Assembly: GCF_034044635.1 (NCBI RefSeq)
Contig: NZ_JAXCLX010000004.1
Location: 124,001 to 188,000, forward strand
DNA from: Dongia rigui
GTDB lineage: Bacteria; Pseudomonadota; Alphaproteobacteria; Dongiales; Dongiaceae
Reading direction: 5' to 3'
Length of the DNA stretch: 64,000 nucleotides
In this document: piece after piece, positions 52,324-62,200 of the stretch
Position numbering within the stretch: position 1 is the first letter of the stretch
How the letters are laid out: each line of letters starts with the position of its first letter
Translations under genes and position numbers: made by a program
Notes under the pieces: generated by a model
Database searches by the model: none
Told to the model about the DNA's origin: nothing
Seen by the model: only the letters and a program-made list of their open reading frames with translations

Positions 52324-52974
52324 ATGGAGTTGCAACGTGAATCAGCGGCAGCTTTGGCAAAAGCGCTGCCCGATCCGAAACTCGTCCATCGCGTGGTGCA
52401 ATACCGGGGCAGGCGATACTCGCTGAAGCTTGACCAAGCGTCTTGGGCGGCGCTGGAACAGGCCGCCGCGCGGCGCCGGGTGCGCCTCAACCAGCTGGTC
52501 GACGAGCTTTCAACGGCGACGAATCATGAAGGCAACTTCTCGGCGACAGTCCGCGCGCAATGCCTTGCCGAACTCAAACAGCAGATTTCCGATCTCGAGG
52601 ACCGCGTCCGTCAGCAATCCATGTCGGGGCAGGGCGTTTCCGCCTCGCTGATCGCCGACGCCTGCCCTGTTCCCGCCTTCGTGGCCAATGGTCAGAGCGT
52701 CATGCTGAAGGCCAATGCGGCTGCGCAAAAGTGGCTGGGCCTCGGCGAATCCGCTCTTGTTGGTAAGCCCCTCGACCAATATTTCCAGGTTAAATCTTCG
52801 TTACCTCTGGGACAAATTGTCGAGCAATTTGCGCAGGGTAGAAACCAAGTTTACCCGGCGCGGATCGTCTGTCTCCGCCCGGGTAGGTTGATTATGGCCA
52901 AGGCCAACATCTGTCCGATTCTGCGTCGGGCAGAGGGTGACCTGGCCTATGTACTGATGATTGAAATCGCTTGA
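52324..52974 (+). CDS. ribbon-helix-helix plus PAS-like protein, putative regulator of the adhesin
   Basis: A 216-residue protein (from the ATG at 52324, preceded by AAGGGG about 9 nt upstream). Residues about 20-60 form a ribbon-helix-helix DNA-binding unit: a basic strand YRGRRYSLKLDQASW and helices LEQAAARRRVRLNQLVDEL. A short coiled coil (about 80-100) follows. The C-terminal half reads like a PAS fold: PVPAFVANGQSVMLKANAAAQKWLG, LVGKPLDQYFQ and YVLMIEIA at the end. The RHH motif suggests DNA binding and the PAS a ligand or dimer interface. It lies directly upstream of, and in the same direction as, the 9.7-kb adhesin gene, with a 281-nt gap. Confidence 0.75.
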   Translation: MELQRESAAALAKALPDPKLVHRVVQYRGRRYSLKLDQASWAALEQAAARRRVRLNQLVDELSTATNHEGNFSATVRAQCLAELKQQISDLEDRVRQQSMSGQGVSASLIADACPVPAFVANGQSVMLKANAAAQKWLGLGESALVGKPLDQYFQVKSSLPLGQIVEQFAQGRNQVYPARIVCLRPGRLIMAKANICPILRRAEGDLAYVLMIEIA

Positions 52975-53255
52975 TTTTTTGGTGATTGTGCCCGGCCCTG
53001 GCGGGGCGCAACCACCGCTTGCAGATTGCAAGTCGTGACAATTCCGTGCGTTTACAAATCGATTTTATTCCAAATTTTCCCAAAAAACATTTTCGCTCAC
53101 ACGATCGTATATAGATCGGCCAAGAGCGAGCGTTGAGCCTGGCCTTGGACGCTCCTATTGTCACTCCATCAGTCAGGGGATGCGGAACTATTCCGCGATA
53201 AAGGAATAATCTTCCGCCATCCCTCCTCATGGTTAACGACCGATTGGAGCGAGCT
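52975..53255 (+). promoter_or_regulatory. regulatory leader of the giant adhesin gene
   Basis: This 281-nt region has no gene. It contains several exact dyads: CTTGCA-GAT-TGCAAG at 53018-53032, GAGCGT/ACGCTC at 53128-53133 and 53149-53154, and GCGGAA-CTA-TTCCGC at 53182-53196, the last probably in the 5' untranslated RNA. The AT-rich stretch at about 53045-53115, with TATATA at 53108-53113, is the likely promoter area. A ribosome-binding site GGAG lies 6 nt before the ATG at 53256. Confidence 0.5.
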
Positions 53256-56200
53256 ATGGCCACCGACACCACCACCAATCACACCGACGTCAACACCGCC
53301 TCGGCGATCCACGAAGGTGATGTGGAGCACGTGCAACTCACCCAATCCGGTACGCCGGTGCAGGTGCAGGTGCCGCAGGGCGAGAATGTCGTCCGCATTC
53401 AGGTGACCCCGGGTGAGACGGTGGAATTGCCGTTCCCGACCGATGGCCTGGTGGCGCGCCTCGGCGACAACGGCAACCTGGCGGTGAAGGTTGGCGACAT
53501 CACGGTCATCCTCGTCGGCTATGCCGATGCGACCGGCCAGGGCGAAATTTCGGTCATCGGCAATGATGGCAAGGCGGTTGACGTCGCCGCGGTGCTCGCT
53601 TCGACCGATCCCAATCTCGACATCCAGACGGCCGCTGGCCCGGGTGCCGGCGACCAGGGTACCGGCGCCGACAACAACGGCGGCCTCTTTGCCCCGTTCG
53701 ACCCCAATGCCGGCATCGACGGCCTCAATGCGGTGGGTGGCCTCGATCCGACCGCGCTCAACTACAACCTCATCCAGCGCCAGAACGTCGAGATCATCGA
53801 AGCCGATGAGGAAGACACCTCGCCCCTGGTCATCAACATCACCAAGCCGAATGCGGTCAATGAAGATGATCTGGGTGGCGCTGAAGGCAACGACTCGTCG
53901 TTCGCTGCCAAGGCTCTCGAGCCCTATCCCTCGCATGTCGTGAACGACCTCTATGACCAGCTCGGCAGCACGCCGTCCTGGTATGGTTACCCCCAGGGCG
54001 TCGGCAATGATCCGTTCGACACCGGCGATCACGAAGACGGTTCGAAGATTCCGGGCCTGTCAGATGATGTCGATGGCGTCGACCAGGACCGCGAGCCGAC
54101 CACCGTTACCGCGGTCGTGTCGGTCAATTTCTTTGCCGATGCGCCGGGTCATCTCAGCTTCGTCAATGGCGGCAGCACGCCGATCATCGACCAGCTTCAG
54201 GCGATGAACCTGACGTCGCACAGCAATGAGCTCCATTACATTGTCCTGCCAGGCAAGCCGGATACCGATCCGGATCCGACCGTCGACAACAGCTATGGCG
54301 AGACGCTGGTCGCCTATTACCTGAATGGTGACGGTGAAGAAGCGTCGGCGGTCATCGTCTTCACGATCGCGATGCGTGAATTCAACAGCAGTGACAATTT
54401 TGACGTCGACTTCACGATCTATGGCGTGATCGATAACGTCCCCGGTACGCCGGACGCGGCCGGCGACATCTCGGACATTCTCGATATCGGTGTGCCGTTC
54501 TTCGTGGTGGATTCCGATGGTTCGGTGACCCCCGTCCCCGCCGATGCGCTTGTGTTCCAGGATGTCGACGATACGCCCTCGTTGGGCTCGACCGGTTGCT
54601 ATCAGTGGGTTCATACAGGTGAAGGCGAAGGCGGTACCTGGGCTTGGGTCCCGACCGAAATTCACCCGAGCGACACGGACATCGTGCATGACGAAACCGA
54701 TGGCGTGCAGTCGGGTGGCCAGCAGTGGAACGACCCGGATTCCGACCAGGAAGCGCAGCCGGAAGATGACGTGGATCAGAACTACGATCCCAATCCTTGG
54801 GACGGTTATGGCACGCTGAAGGCTGAATCGCTGGCCGGCGCTGGATTGCCTGCAGACACCTCCATCCTTGGCATCGCGCATTCGAAGCTCACCGTCTCCT
54901 TCGGTGCCGACGGCAAGGCCTTGGGCAACCCGGAAGCCGGGCATACCGTCTTTACCGGCGACGGCAACACCAACGCGCAGGCGTTCCAGCTCTATATCGG
55001 TTCGGCCGACGCACCGCTGAACGGTGGTCTGACCAACTGGACCATCACCGAAAACGGCATCGTCTATGGCGTCTTGGCTGAACAGACCGATGCCAACACG
55101 ATTATTGGCTATGCGTATGTCGGCCAAGGAGAGGATGCGCAACGCGTCGAAGTGTTCGTGCTGCACGTCAATCCGGAGAGCGGCGACCTCGCTTTGGTGC
55201 AGATTCATCAGATCAACCAGCCGGATCCGACCAATTCGGATGACTCGACCCCGTCGCTGCAGATCTTCACGAAAGGTTCCGAGACCGGCGTCGACGTCAA
55301 CTTCCGCGGCACCGATTACGACGGCGACCATGTGGACGCGCCGCTGCAGGTCATCGTGCAGGATGACGGCCCCACGATCTGCAAGATCGAATACTGCAGC
55401 GAAGGCACCTTCCGCCACGACAAGGGCTATGTCGACGAAGACTATCTGACCACGCCGAGCAACAGCGTTCCGGGCAATCAGGATCATGATACCAGCCCGG
55501 ACAACCAGAATGCGCCGTTCGGCACCGGCAACAATGGCGACGGCAAGGGCGGCACGCATGTGACCGGCCAGATCATCGCCGAATTCGGGGCCGACGGCCC
55601 GGGCGGCTTCAGCTTCAACGTGCCCGGCCTGACCAATGGCGGTCCGGCTGTAGCCACCGATTGGAAGACCGCGAATGGCGATGCCGTCACGCTGGTCTGG
55701 GTCGGCGAGACGCTGAAGGGCGTTGCCGGCAATCCGGCGGCCGATGTCTTCACCGTTGTCCTCAATAAGGATACCGGTGCGTTCAGCTTCGATCTGCAGC
55801 AGGCGTTGTTCCACAAGGACAATGACGGCACGGCGACGAACGACGGCGATACAGCTGATGACGGCACGAACCGTTATGAGGACGACATCCTCATCCAGAT
55901 CGGCGTCAAGGTCACGGATGCCGATGGCGACATCAAGCCGGCGACCCTGCAGTTCCTGGTCGACGACGATGCGCCCAAGCTGATCTGCCCGCCGCACACC
56001 ACGTCGATCGAGAATGGCGAATGCCCGGTCTGCCAGACCGACGTTTCGCGCGCCGTTGCTGAGCAGGACGAAGGCTGCCTCTCGGAAGAGACCTGCATGG
56101 TCACCCTGGCACCGGGCCAGCAGGCGCCGGGCTGGCTCCATGTCGAAATCTCCGTCAAGGACGAGAACGGCAACACCCAGCCTGATGACTCGCTCTTCTC

Positions 56201-59200
56201 ACAGAACGGCGTCGGCTATGGCGTCGTCAGCGGCGAAGACGGCGGCAGCGGTGGCCGTTTCGACGAAATCAACTATGACCACACGGCCAATGGCGGCCTG
56301 GGTGCCTCGGAAACGCTGATCGTCAAGATCGGCACCGATGCCTGCCCGCAGCTGGCCCTCTCGGCCACGGTCGAGCTCTCGCGCTTCTATTCCAATGAAG
56401 GCAATGTCGGCAACGAACAGGGCCATTGGGAAGCGTGGAAGGATGGCGTGAAGGTTGCCGAGGGCGACTTCACGGCCAACAATCTCAACGGCCAGTTCGG
56501 CCTCGCCATCCCGACCGTCTCGGGCGGCTTCGACGAACTGCGCTTCACCGCACTGCCGGGCACCTCGGGTCCGGGCGGCGGCTTCAGCGATGACAGCGAC
56601 TATTATGTCCAGAACATCAGCCTGGAAATTAAGCCGACCCATCTGATCAGCGGCGAGTTCAAATACACGTTCGGCGCCGATGACGGTTCGGTGGCGCCGG
56701 GGGGCGTCGACATCGCCTTCACCGGCGGTGAGATGACCCAGGGCGGCAAGCCGGTCGTGCTCAACGAAGTCTATGATGCCGGCACCGGCAAGACCACGAT
56801 CTCGGGTTATGTCGATACAGACGGCAACGGCTTTGACGATGGCGATCTGCCGGTGTTCAGCCTGGTGCTGGACCCGAATGCCAGCGTCTCGAATGGCGTT
56901 CACACGGCGACCTACACCTTCACGCAGTATGGTCCGCTCGACAATGACGGCGGCATGACCAACCTGCCGTTCGAAGTGAAGATCCAGGACAAGGATCACG
57001 ACGCGATCAAAACCTGCATCGACATCTGCGTCGATGACAGCGCGCCGGAGACCTCGAACGCCTGCGCGACCGTGTTCGAAAAGGGCCTGGACCAGAGCGG
57101 TTCGGCCAAGGACGGCACGGATGCCAATGCGAACAGCGAGTTCGCCCATGGCTTCCTGAACTTCTCCTATAACGGTGACGGCCCGGGTGAGATCACGGCC
57201 TTCGCGCTGACCAGCGGTCCCCTTGCTGGCGTTGCGGCGACCCTCGTCAATGGCCTGTGGATCATCGACGTTCCGGAATTCAAGATCACCGTCGACCATA
57301 TTACCGGTGAATACAACTTCACGCTGAAGCAGAACTTCATCCATGACGACACCGAGGATGACGGCTTCGACAACCGCGACGGCGTCGAATCCACGGTCAA
57401 TATCGGCGACATCCTGCAAGAGCTGGGCTTCAGCTACACGGTGAAGGACGGCGATGGCACGACGGCCAATGGCGGCCTGACCGTGAAGGTGGTCGATGAC
57501 GGGCCCATTATGTGCCTCAGCACCGACTATCACGGCACCGTCGATATCGACGAGTCCGCTGGCAACCAGCGCGACGACCAGAACAACTTCACCGCGCCCC
57601 AGGCACTGGTGAACGTGTCGAACGCCGGCCCGATCATCGAATACGCCAAGGACGGCGATTCGGTCGTCAACGTCGATGTCGATTACGGCGCCGATGGCAA
57701 GGGTCAGAACCTTATCTTCAGCGTCAGTGCCTCTGGGCCGAACGCTGACTCGGGCCTTGATTACAAGGACGCCAATGGCTTCGTTCAGAACATCGTTCTG
57801 ACGACCGAAGGCGATGTCGTCGTCGGCCGCGTGGCCGCTGGTGTCGATGCCGGCAAGGCGGTCTTTGCGATCACGATCGACCAGAATGGCGAGCTCGAGG
57901 TTGCCCAGTACAAGCCGATCTATCACGGCAACACCGGCAGCAACGACGAAGGCCAGGGCCTCAACGACAGCGCGTTGGTCGTCACCGTGGCGGCGATGGA
58001 CGGCGACGAAGACTTCGCGACCAAGTCGGCCAATATCGGCAGCAAGGTCGTCTTCTATGATGACGGTCCCTCGATCGACAATTCGAGCAGCGTCACGCTC
58101 GATGAAGATGCGCTTGCCGGCGGCAACCCGAACGGCACCGGCGACGTTTCGCCCAGCCTCAAGGTGGCCAATGGCGACCTCAGCATCGACTTCGGCACCG
58201 ATGGTCCGGGCAAGATCGAATTGTCGCTCAACGGACAGGCCCCGCGCCTGACCGGCGACGGTCCGGTCCTGCAGTTCACCCAGGTTGGTGACACGCTGAT
58301 CGGCCATACCGGCAACCTTGCCGACCCGGCCCTCACCGTGAAGGTCAACAACGACGGCACCTACACCGTCACCTTGCTGAAGCCGCTCGATCATCCGAAC
58401 GGCAACAACGAGAACGACATCGATCTGCAGTTCAAGGTGAAGGTCACCGATAACGACGGCGACAGCGTCACTGGCAACATCAACGTCAAGATCGATGACG
58501 ACACCCCGACTCTGTCCTTCAGCAGCTACACCAACCAGAATCCCGAAGGCAGCCAGGGTACGAAGACCCACGGCAACGACTATGGCTATGTCGACGAAGA
58601 CTGGCTGCCGAAAGGCAACAAGGACCAGGGTTCGGAAACCGACGACTCCGTCGGTGGCGTGAAGTCGATCGCCAATCTCAACGTCTCGCCGGGTGCCGAT
58701 GGCGGCAGCCTCAGCATCGACGTGCTGAACATCAACATTCATGGCGACAATGGCAGTGGCCTGCGTCGTTCGGATGGCGCGCCGATCGCCATGGTCTCCT
58801 CCGATGGCGGCAAGACGGTCTTCGGCTATGCCGACGGCATCCCGGACGACGCCCATAAGGTGTTCACGATCAAGATCGTGGGCAACACGGTCGAGTTCGA
58901 GCTGTTCCAGCCCTTGATGCAGGACAGCACCAGCCAGAACACCAACAGCGGCGACGGCAATATCGAAGGCGAAGTGAAGTTCGACATTCCGGTCGTGCTC
59001 ACCGACAACGATAACGACAAGACCTCGGTCACCGTCCACTTCCTGGTCGACGATGACCAGGTACAGGCGACCGACGATGGCAAGCTGACCATCTCGGCCC
59101 TCAACACGCTGACCGATGGCGGCAACGTCCTGACCAACGACCTCGTTGGCGCGGATCAGCCGGGCAAAGTGGTCGGCATCAAGTTGGGTGGCGAAAGCGG

Positions 59201-62200
59201 CAATTACGACAATGTCGGCGCCGGCAAAGACATCTACCTGAACGATCAGGGCCAGGTTCAGGGCGGTGCCGCCAACGCGATGGGCAAGCTGCACATCAAT
59301 GCCGACGGCACCTGGAACTTCACCCAGTTCAAGAGCTCGGCCCTGCCGGATCTGACCTTCTCCTACAAGGTTGAAGACGCGGATAAGGACAGCGACACGG
59401 CCTCGTTCAAGGTCGACCTGAAGAACGCCCCGCCGCCCTCGTTCGAAGACGAGAATGCGCTCGTCGATGAAGACGGCATTACGGGCAAGGGCGCCAACCC
59501 GAACACCACCACGGCCCAGGGCAATGGTGATGACGTTGGCGGCCATGTGAATGGCGGTCAGCCGAACCCGGCCAGCGAAGCGATCTTCCGCAATACGCTG
59601 GGTAACGGTTTCAACTGGAACGGCGCTCCCGGCACGATCACGTTCACCTTCACCAATGCGCAGCTGGCGTCGTTGAAGTTCCTCGACGGCAGCACGCCAA
59701 CGACTGCCAACGTCGAAGGCAACGGCACCAGCCATGTGGTCATTTGGGACGGTGTGCCCAATGCCCAGGGCAGCACGAAGATCATCGATATCGTCGTCAC
59801 GAATGCGGCGACGGCGGAGTATCAGGTGACGCTGCTGGGGCCGGTGAAGCATTCGGGTCATGACGACCCGTCAACCCCGGCGACAGAGACGTCGTTCGAA
59901 GACAACGTCAGCCTGCCGGTGACGGTCACGGCGACGGGTGAAGGCGGTGCGGCGTCGCATACCCTCACCATCGGCATCGACGATGATGCGCCAACCGTGA
60001 GCACGGGAATTACCTCCATCTCGGGGGCTGTTGATGAAACGTTCCTTGCCATCGATTCGGTTCCGTTGGATATAACCTCCGTGTTCACGACCAAATTGGG
60101 TGCAGATGGCGGAACGATCGCCTACAGCCTCACGGACACCAGCGGGAAGCCAGTTGTCGACGGCACGCCATCGGGCCTGACCGATACGCTCACCAATTCC
60201 GCCGTTCTTCTTTACAACGACGGTAGCAACATTGTCGGCAAGACCGCGGGCGGCGATGTCGTCTTCGTGCTCGGCCTCAATGGCTCGATTGTCACGTTCG
60301 ATCAACAGCGCGCCGTCGTCCATACCGACCCGTCGACGCAGAACGAATTCCAGACCTTTACGGGCCTGGTTGCGTTGACGGCGACTGTCACCGACGGCGA
60401 TGGCGATAAAGCCAGCGCCACAGCGGGCGCCTTCATTATTCACTTTATGGATGATGCACCGACGGTTTCAGCCAATGCCGATGTCATGGTTGACGAGGAC
60501 AACTTCACCAACGGCAACAATGCCTTTGCTGCCGGCACGGGTGACGATGCCCAGGCGAACCTGACCGGGGTCTTGGCCCACAATTACGGTGCCGATGGTG
60601 CGGGCACGACCTTGTTCAGTGACGTTTTGGTGCCCGCTGGCTTCTCGGCATCCGTCACTGATGGCGGCACGAAGGTCACGATTTCGCAGGGTGGCGTTGC
60701 CGTGCTGCAGATCGTCCTCACCGACACCACCAGCGGCGCCTATACCGTGACGCAGCTGGCCAAGATCGACCACCCGGATGGCGACAACGAGAACAACGTC
60801 GATTTCACGCTCAAGTACGGGGTGAAGGACGGTGACAATGACTCCGTCCAGGGCTCGATCAAGATCAGCGTCGATGACGACGTGCCCGTGGTGGTCAACG
60901 ACACCGACACTGTCACCACCTTCGGTGTGGCGGAGACCGGCAATGTCCTAACGAACGACCATGTCGGCGCCGATACGCCGGGTACCGTGGTGAGCTACAC
61001 CGTCAACGGCCAGAACTACGCCGCCGACGGCGCCTCGCACACGATCCCGACCGGCACCTTCAGCATGGATGCGAACGGCAACTACAGCTACACCCAGACC
61101 TCGGGTGCGGCCGGCAGCTTCAACGTCTCCTACACCATGCAGGACCACGACAAGGACCAGGCGAGCGGTACCTTGACGATGACCACGAAGGATCAGCCGA
61201 TCCAGAACTACATCGTCGTTGGAGAGAACACGAACGATGGCAAGACGGGCAGCCAGCCCGACCATCGTATCGACAACACCCCGGGCAACCACAATGGCGA
61301 CATTGTCGGTGGCAGCGGCAACGATGTTCTCATCGGCGACGTCGGCGGCAAGACCACCGTCGTGACGCCGGGCAAGAACTATTCGATCGCACTCATCTGC
61401 GACGTGTCGAACAGCATGTCCGATAACGGCAAGATGACGCTGTTGAAGAACGCGGTAACCAACTTCGCGAACAGCCTCAACGGCTTCAACGGGTTGATTA
61501 ACGTCACGCTGATCGCCTTCGGCAACAATGCCACGACCGAGATCACCCTTAACAATCTCGGCCAGGGCAACAACTTGCAGCAGCTGCTCAATGCGATCGA
61601 CAATCTTGAGGCCGGTCAGAACGGCCTTTACACCAACTACGAAGATGCGTTCATCAAGACGAATGCGTTCTTCACCAGCCAAGCCGTGTCGTATGGCAGC
61701 TATGAGAAGCTGGCTTACTTCATGACCGATGGAGTACCGACCGCCTATAACAACGCCAACAACGGTGACGGTGATGCCAACACCGACCTGGCTGAAATCC
61801 AGCCGGCGCTGAATGCCGTGAACAACATCATGGCGGCCAACAGCGGGATCCAGTTGCACGGCATTGGTATTGGCAACGGTGCGGACCTCAACATTCTGCG
61901 CTACTTCGATAACACCAGTCTGCAGAACGGGACTGTCCAGACCAACGTGCAAGGCGGCTCGGTGACCGACAATTACGGTCAGCCGATCACCATCACCAGC
62001 GCCGATCAGCTGACCGCTGCCTTGGTTGGTGGTTCGACCTCGACCACGGTTGCTCCGGTCGGCAACGATCTGATCAATGGCGATGCCGGCAATGACGCCA
62101 TCCTCGGCGACAGCATCTTCGCCGGCAGCGCCGATGCGGGTTGGGCTCAGTATCTGCTCGACCATCCGGGTCTGACGACGGATGCGGCAAAATACGCCGA

